A stretch of DNA of 64,000 bases from Zoogloea sp. (GCF_023150065.1 NZ_JAKLLN010000002.1:124001-188000), one strand, 5' to 3'; positions 11,293 to 21,023 are shown, counted from the stretch's first letter. Notes: generated by a model from the letters alone, not told the origin. Numbers and translations: made by a program.

Positions 11293-12414
11293 TCAGGCAA
11301 ACGTGTCAACCAAACCTTCGCCGCGCCTGGCCCATTGGGCCGGCACTGCGTTTGTTGCAAGTCCTTCATCGGCGCTGCCACCACCCCGCCACTGGCTGCC
11401 GCGGGGGCTGCGTTCCGGGTCGCCGGGCTGGCCGGAGGTGCCCACATCGGTCTGCCCGAGGCTGATACCGCTCTGTTCAAGGATTTCCCGCAGGCGGGGC
11501 AGGCTCTGCTCGATCAGCTCGCGGGCAGCCGGGGTTGCGGCCACGAACTGGGCACTGGTCTGGTCGCCGCTGACGGTGATCGAGACCTCCACCTTGCCCA
11601 GCTGGGGCGGGGTGAGGGTGAGCTCGGCGTGGCTCTCCGCCTGTCCGACCATCCAGCTGACCCGGTTGCCGACCTCCTCGGGCCAGCCGGGGCTGCCGGC
11701 CGGGGTGGCCACGTGCATGGGCACAGGCGCCGGGGCTTGGGGAGGGGCGGCTCCCTGGAGGTTGGCCAGTGCGGCAGCGTGTATGGCGGCGAAGCTGTTG
11801 GTCGGGGGGGCTGCGACCGGGGGCTCGGCCGCCCGCAAAGGGGCGTCGGCCAAGGCTGTCGGCGCACCATGGGGGGCGATGTCTTCGCCTTTGCCGGGTG
11901 TGGCGGCAAAGTTTGCCGGAGCGCCGACGGCGCTCTCTGCCGTTTTCTGTTCCGCATTGCCGCCAGTGCTCCGGGATATGGCCTCCGGTGTAAGCGCGGT
12001 GGGCAGGGCGAAGAGGCCGCCGCCGGGCAGGGTGCTGGTGTCAGCCGAGATTGGCGCGGTGTCGCCCTCCCCGGAGGCGGCCGGGGCCGGTTCTGCCGGG
12101 GGAAGGGCGGCGGCGGGGAGGAGGCCGCCCAGCAGCGCAGCCAGTTCGGGCTGGGCCGGTGGTTGGGCCTGTGCCGCGGCCTCGGCCCGGGCCGCTGCAT
12201 CGGAGTCGGTATCGGTATCAGACGCGGATTTGGAACCCTGCCCGTCGTCCGGAGGCGGACTGCCCTTCATCTGGCGCTGCAGCTCGGAGGCGAAGCCGGT
12301 ACCGCCCTTGTCCGGTTCGGACGGGGCGGCAGCATCCGGGCTGGAGGCATCCAGGCCTTTCGGCGGGGCCGCGGGGGCGATGCTGGCGATGGGGTTCAAG
12401 GCCGGTCCGGACAT
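11293..12414 (-). CDS. fliK: Flagellar hook-length control protein FliK
   Basis: 373 residues, Ala/Pro-rich and low in complexity through most of its length, as is usual for this ruler protein. The conserved C-terminal hook-length domain spans about 255-345: AELTLTPPQLGKVEVSITV, the substrate-specificity switch region, and LREILEQSGISLGQTDV. FliK sets hook length and switches export from hook to filament substrates through FlhB. The ATG at 12414 has AGGA about 9 bases upstream. Directly ahead is an exact sigma54 consensus, so fliK probably starts a separate transcription unit covering fliKLMN. Confidence 0.92.
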   Translation of the reverse strand: MSGPALNPIASIAPAAPPKGLDASSPDAAAPSEPDKGGTGFASELQRQMKGSPPPDDGQGSKSASDTDTDSDAAARAEAAAQAQPPAQPELAALLGGLLPAAALPPAEPAPAASGEGDTAPISADTSTLPGGGLFALPTALTPEAISRSTGGNAEQKTAESAVGAPANFAATPGKGEDIAPHGAPTALADAPLRAAEPPVAAPPTNSFAAIHAAALANLQGAAPPQAPAPVPMHVATPAGSPGWPEEVGNRVSWMVGQAESHAELTLTPPQLGKVEVSITVSGDQTSAQFVAATPAARELIEQSLPRLREILEQSGISLGQTDVGTSGQPGDPERSPRGSQWRGGGSADEGLATNAVPAQWARRGEGLVDTFA

Positions 12415-12452
12415 GATGGTGTTCCTGGTAAGGATGCAGACAACTCCGTATC

Positions 12453-12468
12453 AGCAAGCCACGTGCCA
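12453..12468 (-). promoter_or_regulatory. Sigma54 (-24/-12) promoter of fliK
   Basis: Read on the minus strand, TGGCACGTGGCTTGCT matches the RpoN consensus TGGCACRNNNNTTGCW at every defined base. The predicted start is about 12 bases downstream, leaving a short leader with AGGA before the fliK ATG at 12414. The activator is expected to be the FlrC-type regulator encoded at 19.2-20.5 kb. Confidence 0.88.
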
Positions 12469-12487
12469 GCACTGGCTGGCGCTACCT

Positions 12488-12937
12488 TCATTCTTCGTTG
12501 CCGCGGTCCCGGAACTGCTTGGCGGCGTGTTCGTCGGTGAGCCGCTGCTCCTGCTTGGCTTCCTTGCGGGCCTGCAGGGTCTGGTGACGGTGGGACAGGG
12601 TGTCGAAGGCCTTCACCTTGTTGCGCTGGTCCACCCATTCCTGCTGGCCTTGTTCGACGCGTCGCTTGGATTCGGTGACCACGCCCTGCTGGTGGGCGAT
12701 GGCTTCGTCGAGCTTGGCGAGGAAGGCGCTGTAATTGCGCCAGGCATCGGGGCCGATTCCGTTGCGGGCGGTTTCCACAAAGCGGGCCTGATACTCCCGG
12801 CGATACTCCACGAGGAGGGCGAGCTTCTCTTCAACCGCACGATCACTGGCAATCAGCTCGCCGAGCCGCCGCGCCGCGTCGTCCATGCGGGTGTTGGCGA
12901 GATCCAGCAAAGGCTGTAGCGGAAACTGCTCGGTCAT
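12488..12937 (-). CDS. fliJ: Flagellar export chaperone/stalk protein FliJ
   Basis: 149 residues, almost entirely predicted coiled coil and rich in Glu, Arg and Gln, with typical FliJ segments (PLQPLLDLANTRMDDAARRL near the N terminus, and the ending EQRLTDEHAAKQFRDR). FliJ is the central stalk of the FliH-I-J export ATPase and links it to FlhA. It follows fliI after 83 bases, the expected order. Identification relies on coiled-coil character plus position, since FliJ diverges quickly. Confidence 0.9.
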   Translation of the reverse strand: MTEQFPLQPLLDLANTRMDDAARRLGELIASDRAVEEKLALLVEYRREYQARFVETARNGIGPDAWRNYSAFLAKLDEAIAHQQGVVTESKRRVEQGQQEWVDQRNKVKAFDTLSHRHQTLQARKEAKQEQRLTDEHAAKQFRDRGNEE

Positions 12938-13020
12938 CGTCTGTTTCTCTCGGCGTTATCGGACGGGGGGCGGGAATCTTTAGGGGCAGGGTCTGATGGC
13001 CTTGCTGGCCGGCGTGCGTG

Positions 13021-14424
13021 TCATGGGGTGGCGCCAAACAGTGCGTGGAGCTTCTCCACCGCGGATTCGTAAGGCTCGCTCTCCTCGATGCGCTGCTGCA
13101 GGAAGGCCTCCAGTCGCGGGTACATGGCGACGGCCTGGTCGAGGACGGGGTCGGAGCCGGCGTGGTAGGCCCCCACCGCGATCAGGTCGCGGGAGCGCTG
13201 GTAGCGGGAAAAGAGCTGTTTGAAGCGCCGCACCATGTCGAAGTGCTGGCTCTTGACCAGGTTGTGCATGGCCCGGGAGATGGATTGCTCGATGTCGATC
13301 GCCGGGTAGTGGCCCTGGTCGGCCAGGTTGCGGGACAGCACGATGTGGCCGTCGAGGATGGCCCGGGCCGAGTCGGCGATGGGGTCCTGCTGGTCATCGC
13401 CCTCGGCCAGCACGGTGTAGAAGGCGGTGATCGAGCCGCCGCCCTCGGGGCCGTTGCCGGCCCGTTCGACCAGGGCTGGCAGGCGCGCGAACACCGATGG
13501 CGGGTAGCCGCGGGTCACCGGTGGCTCGCCGATGGCCAGGGCGATCTCCCGCTGGGCCATGGCGTAGCGGGTGAGGGAGTCCATGATCAGCAGCACCTGC
13601 TTGCCTTGGTCGCGGAAATATTCGGCCACGGTGGTGGCGTAGGAGGCGCCCTGCAGGCGCATCAGCGGGCTGCAGTCGGCGGGGGCGGCGATGACCGCCG
13701 AGCGGGCCAGGCCCTCGGGGCCCAGGTTGTGCTCGATGAATTCCTTCACCTCGCGGCCGCGCTCGCCGATCAGCCCGACCACGATCACGTCGGCAGCGGT
13801 GTAGCGGGCCATCATGCCGATGAGCACCGATTTACCCACGCCGGAGCCGGCGAAGAGGCCCATGCGCTGGCCGCGCCCCACCGTGAGCAGGGCATTGATG
13901 GCACGGATGCCCACGTCCAGGGACTGGCTGATGGGGGCGCGCTGCAGGGGGTTGATGGGCCGGGCCTGGAGAGGCCGGGAATGGCGGACGGCCAGGGGGC
14001 CGAGCCCGTCCAGCGGCCGGCCGGCGCCGTCCACCACCCGGCCGAGGAGCTCGTCACCCATGGGCAGGTGCTTGGCCCGGTCGGAGGCGCGGCGGCGGGG
14101 CTCGATGCGCTCGCCGGCGATCAGCGGGGGCTGGGTGGGCTCCACCGGCAGCACCTGGGCGCCGGGCGCCAGGCCAAAGACGTCGTCGGTGGGCATCAGG
14201 AAGATCTTCTCGCCGTGAAAGCCCACCACTTCGGCCTCCACCGAGCTGCCGCCGGGGATGATGATGCGGCAGCCCGAGCCGAGGGGGAGCTTGAGCCCGG
14301 AGGCCTCCATCACCAGCCCGTTGATGCGGGTCAGGCGGCCCGACATCTGGTAAGGCGGTGTGGCGCCGACGAGCTTGCGGCCGTCGGCGAGAAAGGACTT
14401 CCAGGTCTCGATGCCGTGTTCCAT
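13021..14424 (-). CDS. fliI: Flagellum-specific ATPase FliI
   Basis: 467-residue F1-beta-like ATPase of the flagellar type III export apparatus. Walker A is at 192-199 (AGSGVGKS), the Walker B region is [11 protein letters not shown], and the catalytic Glu region lies in [11 protein letters not shown]; the DxHxxLS-type segment DGHIVLSR is also present. The ATG at 14424 overlaps the fliH stop by one base (TGATG), indicating coupling. Length and motifs are standard. Confidence 0.97.
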   Translation of the reverse strand: MEHGIETWKSFLADGRKLVGATPPYQMSGRLTRINGLVMEASGLKLPLGSGCRIIIPGGSSVEAEVVGFHGEKIFLMPTDDVFGLAPGAQVLPVEPTQPPLIAGERIEPRRRASDRAKHLPMGDELLGRVVDGAGRPLDGLGPLAVRHSRPLQARPINPLQRAPISQSLDVGIRAINALLTVGRGQRMGLFAGSGVGKSVLIGMMARYTAADVIVVGLIGERGREVKEFIEHNLGPEGLARSAVIAAPADCSPLMRLQGASYATTVAEYFRDQGKQVLLIMDSLTRYAMAQREIALAIGEPPVTRGYPPSVFARLPALVERAGNGPEGGGSITAFYTVLAEGDDQQDPIADSARAILDGHIVLSRNLADQGHYPAIDIEQSISRAMHNLVKSQHFDMVRRFKQLFSRYQRSRDLIAVGAYHAGSDPVLDQAVAMYPRLEAFLQQRIEESEPYESAVEKLHALFGATP

Positions 14425-15152
14425 CAGGGCGCGTCTCCGTCCCAGGGGATGTTGCGGCTGAGGTTGTCCATGACCCGGCGCCAGCGGGTTTGCACCGTGG
14501 CGTCGATCTGGCTGCCGGCCGCTTCGATGCGCACGCCGCCGCGGGTGATGGTGGCGTCGTCGATCAGCCGGTGACCGGCGTGGGAGAGCTGCTCACCCAG
14601 GTATTCCTTGGCCATGGCCAGGTCTTCCGGGTTGATGTGGATGAGGGCGTGGGCCTGGGGTAGCTGCAGCAGGGCTTCGCGGATCAGCTCCACGACCGAT
14701 TCGGGGCGCACGGTGAGGGTCTGGCGCACCATCTGGCGGGCCAGTTCGGTGGCCAGGGCCAGAATTTCGTCGGCCACCTCCTGGTCGAGGAGGGTGAGGG
14801 AGTTCTCCAGGGTTTCGACGAGGCCATGGAACTGCATCGCCTCGATGCGACCGCGGGCCGTGCCCTCTTCGTAGCCGGCTGCGTAGCCATCCTTGCGAGC
14901 CTCCTCGTGGATGCGCTCGATGTCCTCTGCGGTGGGCAGGTGGATGTCCGGCTCGGGGTCGATGCCGGTCGTGGGCAAGGGCTCCGGCTCGACGGGCGGA
15001 GGGGGCGGCGGCGCGGCGACGATCTCCGGGAGTGCTTCGGCGCCACTTTCGATGGGCTCAGGGGGGACCGGCTGCGGTGCCGCCGGCGCGTCGAAGGACG
15101 GGAGGTCCCAGCGCTGGTAGGCGCCGACGGCCTGGTGACGATTCATGGACAT
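14424..15152 (-). CDS. fliH: Flagellar assembly protein FliH
   Basis: 242 residues. A Pro/Glu-rich N-terminal region (about 20-75, including a proline run PPPPPP) precedes the conserved helical FliH domain with [36 protein letters not shown] and the C-terminal [22 protein letters not shown] segment. FliH binds and restrains FliI and tethers it to the C-ring protein FliN. Start at the first ATG (15152); a second ATG two codons later is equally possible. It begins 15 bases after the fliG stop. Confidence 0.95.
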   Translation of the reverse strand: MSMNRHQAVGAYQRWDLPSFDAPAAPQPVPPEPIESGAEALPEIVAAPPPPPPVEPEPLPTTGIDPEPDIHLPTAEDIERIHEEARKDGYAAGYEEGTARGRIEAMQFHGLVETLENSLTLLDQEVADEILALATELARQMVRQTLTVRPESVVELIREALLQLPQAHALIHINPEDLAMAKEYLGEQLSHAGHRLIDDATITRGGVRIEAAGSQIDATVQTRWRRVMDNLSRNIPWDGDAP

Positions 15153-15167
15153 GGTGGGGGGCGGTGT

Positions 15168-16169
15168 TTAGACGAAGGCGTCGTCGCCACCGCCACTGGA
15201 AAGGGCGATCTGGCCCTCTTCGGCCAGACGACGGGCGGTCTTGAGGATCTCCTTCTGTTCGGCCTCCACCTCCGACAGGCGCACCGGCCCACGGGATTCG
15301 AGGTCTTCCCGCAACATCTCGGCGGCGCGCTGGGACATGTTCTTGAAGATCTTCTCGCGCATCTCGGGCGGCGCGCCCTTCAGGGCGATGACCAGGGAGT
15401 CGCTCTGGACTTCGCGCAGCAGGGTCTGGATGCCCCGGTCGTCGAGTTCCATGAGGTTCTCGAACACGAACATCTCGTCGAGGATCTTCTGGGCCAGGTC
15501 GGGATCGTATTCGCGCACGTTGTCGAGGATCGCGGTCTCGGCCGCCGAACCGACGAAGTTGAGAATGTCGGCGGCGTGGCGCACGCCACCCATGGCGGTC
15601 TTCTTGATGGTGGATGCGCCGGCCAGCATGCGCGTGAGGGCTTCGTTGAGTTCGCGCAGGGCGACGGGCTGCACCCCGTCCAGGGTGGCAATACGCAGCA
15701 GCACGTCGTTGCGCAGGCGGTCGGTGAAGTGCTTGAGGATCTCGCCGGCCTGGTCGAACTCCAGGTGTACCAGGATGGTGGCGATGATCTGGGGATGTTC
15801 GTTCTTGATCATGTCGGCGGCGGTCGGGGCGTCCATCCACTTCAGGCTCTCGATGCCGGCGGTGTCGGAGCCCTGCAGCACGCGGCTGATCAGGTGGGTG
15901 GCCCGCTCGTCGCCGAGGGCCTTGGTGAGCATCGCCTTGATGTGCTCGTGATCGGCCTCGATGGGCGTGCCTTTCTCGGCAAAGGCGATCAGCTCGTCGA
16001 GGATGATCTCGACCTTCTCCCGCGGCTGGGAGGGCATGCCGGCCATGGCGGCACCGAGTTTCTGGACCTCCTTCGGGCCCAGCTGCTTCAACACTTCGGC
16101 GGCTTCGTCGGCACCCAGGGTCATCAACAGCAGGGCGCTCTTTTCCTGGCCCTCATCGTTGCTGCTCAT
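15168..16169 (-). CDS. fliG: Flagellar motor switch protein FliG
   Basis: 333-residue C-ring protein with N-terminal (binding FliF), middle and C-terminal (torque) domains. Recognisable segments are EKSALLLMTLGADEAAEVLK, the middle-domain EHPQIIATILVHL, and the torque helix region MFVFENLMELDDRGIQTLLREV with the charged residues that interact with the stator. The C-terminal part RAAEMLREDLESRGPVRLSEVE is also standard. The start overlaps the fliF stop by 17 bases. Confidence 0.97.
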   Translation of the reverse strand: MSSNDEGQEKSALLLMTLGADEAAEVLKQLGPKEVQKLGAAMAGMPSQPREKVEIILDELIAFAEKGTPIEADHEHIKAMLTKALGDERATHLISRVLQGSDTAGIESLKWMDAPTAADMIKNEHPQIIATILVHLEFDQAGEILKHFTDRLRNDVLLRIATLDGVQPVALRELNEALTRMLAGASTIKKTAMGGVRHAADILNFVGSAAETAILDNVREYDPDLAQKILDEMFVFENLMELDDRGIQTLLREVQSDSLVIALKGAPPEMREKIFKNMSQRAAEMLREDLESRGPVRLSEVEAEQKEILKTARRLAEEGQIALSSGGGDDAFV

Positions 16170-17859
16170 TGCTTCCCATCCATTCCTTGATCAGGTTGGC
16201 GACCACGCGCGGGTTGTTCTTGGCGATCTCGTGTACTTTGGCGAGTTTTTCGTCATAGGCCAGGCGAGCTGCGGCTTCCGGCGACAGGGCCACTTGGGCG
16301 CCCTCGTCGTCCTCGCCTTCCTCACCTTCTTCGCCCTCTTCTCCGTCGGCACGGCCGGAGGCGGCGTCTGCGTCTTCGTCCTTCTCTTCGGGCGGGGGCG
16401 GCATGACCTGCTTCATCAGCGGCCGGATGACCCCGAAGGCCACAAAGGCGATCACGCCGGCAATGACCAGGTATTTGAGGAGCTCCTTGAACAGGGCGAC
16501 GTTGTCCGGGTCCTTCCAGATCGGGGTTTCGAAGGCGTCCTTGTCGGAAGCGACGAAGGCACTGCTGGCGACGTTGATGGTGTCGCCCCGGTCCTTGCTG
16601 TAGCCGACGGCTTCGCGCACGAGGTCTTCAACCTGCTTGCGCTCGTCATCGCTGAGGGGAACGGTCTTGACGTTGCCGTTCTTGTCCTTTTCTTCCTTGT
16701 GGTTGATGGCCACCGCCACCGACAGGCGCTTGATCTGGCCGAGGGCCTTGCGCGTGTGCTGGATGGTCTTGTCCACCTCGTAGTTGATGGTGGCGCTCTT
16801 GCTGGTGGTAAGGGGGGGCTGGCCGCTGGCGCCGGTCGTTCCCGGCACTGCCGGCGTGGTCACCGGCGCCGTGGCGGGGACGGGGGGCTGATTGCTGAGG
16901 GCGCCCGGCACACCTTGCGGCCCCTGGTCGCGGGTCTGGCTCTCGTTGCTCTGCTGGCTGCGGATGGCCTGCTCGGGGGATGGGTTGGGGCGGTAGGTCT
17001 CGGCGGTCTGTTCGGTCTGATTGAAGTCCACGTCTGCGGAAACCTGGGCGCGGAAATTGCCCTTGCCGAAGAGTGGCGTGAGGATGGCGTTGATGCGCTC
17101 GATGTAGCCTTCCTCCAGCTCGCGGGTGTATTTGATCTGGGTGGCGTCGAGGGAGGTGCGCAGGGGGTCGGGCTTCTTGGTGAGCAGACTGCCGTCCTGG
17201 TCGATGACGCTCACGTTGTCGTTGGACAGGTTGGGTACGCTGGAGGAGATCAGGTGCACGATGCCGGCGATCTGGGCCTGGTCGAGGCTGCGGCCGGTGT
17301 GCAGATTCACCATCACCGAGGCGGTGGGCTTCTGTTCGTCGCGCAGGAAGGCGGTCTGCTTGGGAATGGCCAGATGCACCCGCGCCCCTGCGACGCTGGC
17401 AATCGAGGAGATCGTGCGGGACAGCTCGCCTTCCAGGGCGCGCTGGTAGTTCACCTGCTCGTGGAACTGGGACAGGCCGAGCTTCTGGGTCTCCATCAGC
17501 TCAAAGCCCACCAGGCCGCCCTTCGGGATGCCCTGGGCGGCGAGGCGCAGGCGCAGGTCATGGACCTGGGTGGCCGGCACCAGGATGGCGTTACCGTTGT
17601 CCGAGAATTTGTAGGGGACGTTCTGCTGCTGGAGGCTGGCAACGACGGCGCCGCCGTCCTTCTCGGCGAGATTGGAGAACAGCACGGCGTAGTCGGGCTG
17701 GCGGCTCCACAGCAGCACGCCGACGATCAGGGCGATGCCGAACGCCAGCGCAGCGCCGGCAGCAAGCTTCTGGCGCTGGGACAGGTTGCGGATGTTCTCC
17801 TGCACCTGGGCAAATGGTGAGGCGGGCGGGGCCGGAGCGGCGGCCTCTTCTGCTGCCAT
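16153..17859 (-). CDS. fliF: Flagellar MS-ring protein FliF
   Basis: 568 residues. Membrane segments at about 37-56 (AGAALAFGIALIVGVLLWS) and about 470-490 (YLVIAGVIAFVAFGVIRPL) flank the periplasmic ring-building domains, which include YAVLFSNLAEKDGGAVV, FELMETQKLGLSQFHEQVNYQ and SVGARVHLAIPK-like sequence. A long low-complexity stretch near 295-350 is usual for this family. The C-terminal FliG-binding tail includes VANLIKEWM. FliF is the platform on which the motor and export gate assemble. It opens the minus-strand run and is divergent from the flrB-type kinase gene; I see only a degenerate -24/-12-like sequence upstream. Confidence 0.97.
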   Translation of the reverse strand: MAAEEAAAPAPPASPFAQVQENIRNLSQRQKLAAGAALAFGIALIVGVLLWSRQPDYAVLFSNLAEKDGGAVVASLQQQNVPYKFSDNGNAILVPATQVHDLRLRLAAQGIPKGGLVGFELMETQKLGLSQFHEQVNYQRALEGELSRTISSIASVAGARVHLAIPKQTAFLRDEQKPTASVMVNLHTGRSLDQAQIAGIVHLISSSVPNLSNDNVSVIDQDGSLLTKKPDPLRTSLDATQIKYTRELEEGYIERINAILTPLFGKGNFRAQVSADVDFNQTEQTAETYRPNPSPEQAIRSQQSNESQTRDQGPQGVPGALSNQPPVPATAPVTTPAVPGTTGASGQPPLTTSKSATINYEVDKTIQHTRKALGQIKRLSVAVAINHKEEKDKNGNVKTVPLSDDERKQVEDLVREAVGYSKDRGDTINVASSAFVASDKDAFETPIWKDPDNVALFKELLKYLVIAGVIAFVAFGVIRPLMKQVMPPPPEEKDEDADAASGRADGEEGEEGEEGEDDEGAQVALSPEAAARLAYDEKLAKVHEIAKNNPRVVANLIKEWMGSNEQQR

Positions 17860-18014
17860 GGAAACATTCCCCCTATTTCGGATGCTCGCATTCTGGCGCG
17901 TTGCCGGGGTTTTCTACGGTGGGATTAGCGGCGCTTTTTGCCGCCTATTTGCCGCCTTGCCGGGGCGTCGGCAGGCCTAAGCTGCGAACCGGTGAATTTC
18001 GTCTCCGCCCATCC

Positions 18015-19118
18015 ATGACCGACCCTGCTACCGAAGACCGTCTCGATGCCCGCCAGCTGGCCGATGCCTTCCGCCAGTTCAGCCAGGCATCCGAGGCGCT
18101 GACCGGCGCCTACGCCGGGCTGCAGACCCAGGTCGGCCAGCTGACCGAGCGCCTGAGCGTGTTGATGGGGGCGCTGCCGGCCGGTGTCGTCGTCCTTGAC
18201 CGGGACGCCCGGGTGGTCCAGGCCAACAAGGCCGTGGAGGGGATGTTCGGCGAGCCCCTGGCGGGCGTGGACTGGATGGCGTTTTGCGCCACCCGCTTGG
18301 CGGGCACCGAAACGCCGGGTGAGTGGCAGGTGGACCACGCCGGCGAAACCCGGCGCGTGACCCGGGTGGATGCGCCGCTGGAGTCCGGCGAAGGGCATAT
18401 CGTGCTGCTGACCGATGTCACCGAAGCCCATCACATGCGCCTGGCTGCCGAGCGCAACGAGCGCCTCGCCGCGATGGGCGAGATGGTTGCCGGCCTGGCC
18501 CATCAGCTGCGCACGCCCCTGTCGGCAGCGCTGCTGTACACCGCTACCCTGGTGCAGCAGGACATGGCCCCGGCCGACAAGGAGCGTGTTGGCACCCGGG
18601 CCCTGGAACGTCTGCGTCATCTGGAAAAGCTCATTCGCGACATGCTGTTGTTCGCCCGGGGCGAGACCCTCGGGCGTGAACCTTTTGCCATCTGTGATCT
18701 GGTGGCCGAGCTGGCCCAGACCCTCGAGCCGGTCGCCCGGGCTCGCGGACTGGGCTTCGAGGCGACGTGTGCCTGTGGCGACACCCGTGTGGTGGGCGAT
18801 CGCAAGGCGATCGCGGGAGCGCTGACCAATCTGCTTGAGAACGCCGTCCAGGCCCTGGAGGCAGGCGGCTCCGTCCGCTTTCATGCCGAGCAGGACGGTG
18901 TGCGGGCCTGTTTCCGGGTCACCGATGACGGCCGCGGTATCGACCCCGCCCTACAGTCACGGCTTTTCGAGCCGTTCTTTACCACCCGCCCCGACGGAAC
19001 CGGTCTGGGGCTGGCGATCGCCCGGGGGGTAGCCCGCGCCCACGGAGGCGACATCGGTATCGAGTCGGAGCCCGGTCGTGGTTCCACCTTCACCCTGACC
19101 CTCGCCATGGGCGGCTGA
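18015..19118 (+). CDS. flrB: Flagellar two-component sensor kinase, FlrB/FleS type
   Basis: 367-residue soluble kinase: coiled N terminus (about 10-55), a PAS domain (about 50-140, ALPAGVVVLDRDARVVQAN), HisKA with acceptor H163 (AHQLRTPLSA), and an ATPase domain with NLLENAVQAL, DDGRGID and GTGLGLAI. No membrane segment. In polar flagellates FlrB/FleS phosphorylates FlrC/FleR to activate the class III sigma54 flagellar promoters. The start is the ATG at 18015; upstream in-frame sequence does not look coding. The sigma54 activator gene follows after 34 bases. The symbol is assigned by context and domain layout. Confidence 0.9.
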   Translation: MTDPATEDRLDARQLADAFRQFSQASEALTGAYAGLQTQVGQLTERLSVLMGALPAGVVVLDRDARVVQANKAVEGMFGEPLAGVDWMAFCATRLAGTETPGEWQVDHAGETRRVTRVDAPLESGEGHIVLLTDVTEAHHMRLAAERNERLAAMGEMVAGLAHQLRTPLSAALLYTATLVQQDMAPADKERVGTRALERLRHLEKLIRDMLLFARGETLGREPFAICDLVAELAQTLEPVARARGLGFEATCACGDTRVVGDRKAIAGALTNLLENAVQALEAGGSVRFHAEQDGVRACFRVTDDGRGIDPALQSRLFEPFFTTRPDGTGLGLAIARGVARAHGGDIGIESEPGRGSTFTLTLAMGG

Positions 19119-19152
19119 CGCCCCGTTGCACCCGAGTTCTAGAGAGATCCCC

Positions 19153-20550
19153 ATGCCAGAAGCCCTTCACATCCTGGTTGTCGAAGACGACGCGCCCCTG
19201 CGGGACGCGGTGTGCCTGACCCTCGAGCTGGCCGGCCATGCCGTCACCGGGGTCGGCGATGGCCCGGCCGCGCTGGCGGAAGTGGACCGGCAGGCCTTCA
19301 ATCTGGTCCTGTCCGACCTGAAGATGCAGCCGATGGATGGTCTGCAGCTCCTGGCCGAACTGCGCCAGCGCCTGCCCCAGCTGCCCGTCCTGTTGATGAC
19401 CGCCTTTGGTGACGTGGAGAAGGCCGTGGATGCCATGCGTGGCGGAGCCTGTGATTTTCTGATGAAGCCCTTTGAACCCGCGGTGCTGCTCGAACATGTG
19501 CAGCGCTATGCCGTGACCCGTCAGGCCGACGGCATGATCGCCGCCGACCCCCATACCCGCAATCTGCTTGCCCTGGCCGACAAGGTGGCGGAGACCGATG
19601 CCACGGTGCTGCTCAACGGAGAGTCCGGCACCGGCAAGGAAGTCTTTGCCCGCTATCTCCACGAACACTCCCTGCGGCGCAGTGGACCCTTTGTGGCCAT
19701 CAACTGTGCGGCAATCCCCGACACGCTCCTCGAGGCCACCCTGTTTGGTCACGAAAAGGGCGCATTCACCGGTGCTGCCACTTCCCAGGCCGGCAAGTTC
19801 GAGCAGGCGGAGGGCGGAACCCTGCTGCTCGACGAGATTTCGGAAATGCCCCTGGGTCTGCAGGCCAAGCTGCTGCGGGTGCTGCAGGAACGGGAGGTGG
19901 AGCGGGTGGGCGGAAAGAAGGCCATTCCCCTGGATATCCGCGTGCTGGCGACGACCAACCGCGATATGACGAAGGAGGTGGCGGCAGGACGTTTCCGGGA
20001 GGATCTTTTCTATCGGCTGAACGTGTTTCCGCTGGCCATCCCATCCCTGCGCGAGCGCCCGGGTGACATTGTGCCGCTGGCACGGCATTTTGCGCTGATG
20101 CACGGAGCACGTCTGAAGCGGGCTGGCCGACTCTCGCCGGAGGCAGAGGCCGTGCTGGTGACCTACCACTGGCCAGGCAATGTCCGCGAGCTCGAGAACA
20201 CGGTGCAGCGCGCCCTGATCCTGAGCGGCAGTGAGGCCGTGTCGGCGGAGACGATCCGTCTGTGCCTGCCCCACTGGAATGGCGAACCCGTGCGCCTGCC
20301 GGTTTCGACGCTTGCCGTTTCGGCAAATTTTGCCGCAGATCCGGTAGTTTCTGCCGGAGAGGTCGGTGAGGGGAGCAAGGACGGGGGGCGTCCGGCCAAC
20401 ATGAAGGATCTGGAGCGTGAGCACATCCTGCAGGTGCTGAAAGAGGTGGGCGGGTCGCGAAAGCGGGCCGTGGCGCAGCTTGGCATCTCCGAGCGGACCC
20501 TCCGTTACAAGCTCCAGCAGTACCGCGAGGAGGGGCTCTTCTCCGGCTGA
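19153..20550 (+). CDS. flrC: Sigma54-dependent flagellar response regulator, FlrC/FleR type
   Basis: 465 residues with the full NtrC layout. Receiver: EDD (11-13), acceptor D55 (LVLSDLKMQ), K105. AAA+ domain: Walker A GESGTGKE (156-163), the sigma54-contact loop GAFTGA (203-208), Walker [10 protein letters not shown]-terminal Fis-type helix-turn-helix near 425-462 ([20 protein letters not shown] then [15 protein letters not shown]). It activates RNA polymerase carrying RpoN; the sigma54 sites before fliE and fliK are the obvious targets. I chose the ATG at 19153 (AGAGAG ahead) over a TTG at 19126. Confidence 0.93.
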   Translation: MPEALHILVVEDDAPLRDAVCLTLELAGHAVTGVGDGPAALAEVDRQAFNLVLSDLKMQPMDGLQLLAELRQRLPQLPVLLMTAFGDVEKAVDAMRGGACDFLMKPFEPAVLLEHVQRYAVTRQADGMIAADPHTRNLLALADKVAETDATVLLNGESGTGKEVFARYLHEHSLRRSGPFVAINCAAIPDTLLEATLFGHEKGAFTGAATSQAGKFEQAEGGTLLLDEISEMPLGLQAKLLRVLQEREVERVGGKKAIPLDIRVLATTNRDMTKEVAAGRFREDLFYRLNVFPLAIPSLRERPGDIVPLARHFALMHGARLKRAGRLSPEAEAVLVTYHWPGNVRELENTVQRALILSGSEAVSAETIRLCLPHWNGEPVRLPVSTLAVSANFAADPVVSAGEVGEGSKDGGRPANMKDLEREHILQVLKEVGGSRKRAVAQLGISERTLRYKLQQYREEGLFSG

Positions 20551-20567
20551 TGGCCTCTTGTGCTGCT

Positions 20568-20583
20568 TGGCACGTGCTTTGCT
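20568..20583 (+). promoter_or_regulatory. Sigma54 (-24/-12) promoter of fliE
   Basis: TGGCACGTGCTTTGCT matches the RpoN consensus TGGCACRNNNNTTGCW at every defined base. The predicted transcript start is about 20594, just ahead of the fliE ribosome binding site (AAGGAG) and ATG at 20614. It differs from the fliK site at only two positions inside the spacer. Confidence 0.9.
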
Positions 20584-20613
20584 CTGCTATAGTCAGGAAA
20601 AAGGAGCAGGATC

Positions 20614-20934
20614 ATGGATACCCGCGGAATCGATCAAATGCTGTCAGAGCTGCGCGCCACGTCACAGGTGGCGTCGGGCAAGGCTGCGCAGGCCGCAACC
20701 GCTGCCGGTGAGACCGATTTCGGACAGGTCCTGCAAAGCGCCATTGCCGATGTGAGTTCGGCGCAGATGCAGGCCCAGGAGATGGCCAGGGGTTTCTCGG
20801 CTGGTGATCCCAACGTGAATCTGCAGGATGTGATGGTCAATCTGCAGAAAGCCAGCCTGTCCTTCCAGCAGATGGTCCAGGTGCGCAACAAGCTGGTCAC
20901 TGCCTACCAGGACATCATGAACATGTCCGTGTAG
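20614..20934 (+). CDS. fliE: Flagellar hook-basal body adaptor FliE
   Basis: 106 residues, the usual length. The C-terminal half carries the family signature: DPNVNLQDVMVNLQKASLSF then QMVQVRNKLVTAYQDIMNM. FliE joins the MS ring to the rod and is among the first proteins exported. AAGGAG precedes the ATG by about 7 bases. In Vibrio and Pseudomonas the order is flrBC-fliE-fliF in one direction; here fliE is oriented with flrBC while fliF points the other way. It is followed by a strong terminator. Confidence 0.97.
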   Translation: MDTRGIDQMLSELRATSQVASGKAAQAATAAGETDFGQVLQSAIADVSSAQMQAQEMARGFSAGDPNVNLQDVMVNLQKASLSFQQMVQVRNKLVTAYQDIMNMSV

Positions 20935-20982
20935 TTGAACGTCAGCCTGCCTTCCTCGGGCTGACGCCTATCGCACAAACAT

Positions 20983-21005
20983 AAAAGCCGGCATTGCCGG
21001 CTTTT
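20983..21005. terminator. Bidirectional intrinsic terminator between fliE and the ycgR-type gene
   Basis: AAAAGCCGGC, a three-base loop and GCCGGCTTTT form a perfect 10-bp stem ending in a T run on the plus strand and, by symmetry, on the minus strand. It closes two convergent genes. Confidence 0.92.
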
Positions 21006-21023
21006 TGTTCAATGGCGTGAGCA

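Noticed and set aside
17860-18014. Sigma54 promoter for fliF or flrB
   Set aside because: Only a degenerate GG-N10-GC arrangement (CGGCAAATAGGCGGCA on the minus strand) and a TGGCGCG-TTGC with wrong spacing on the plus strand were found; neither is convincing beside the exact sites at fliE and fliK.
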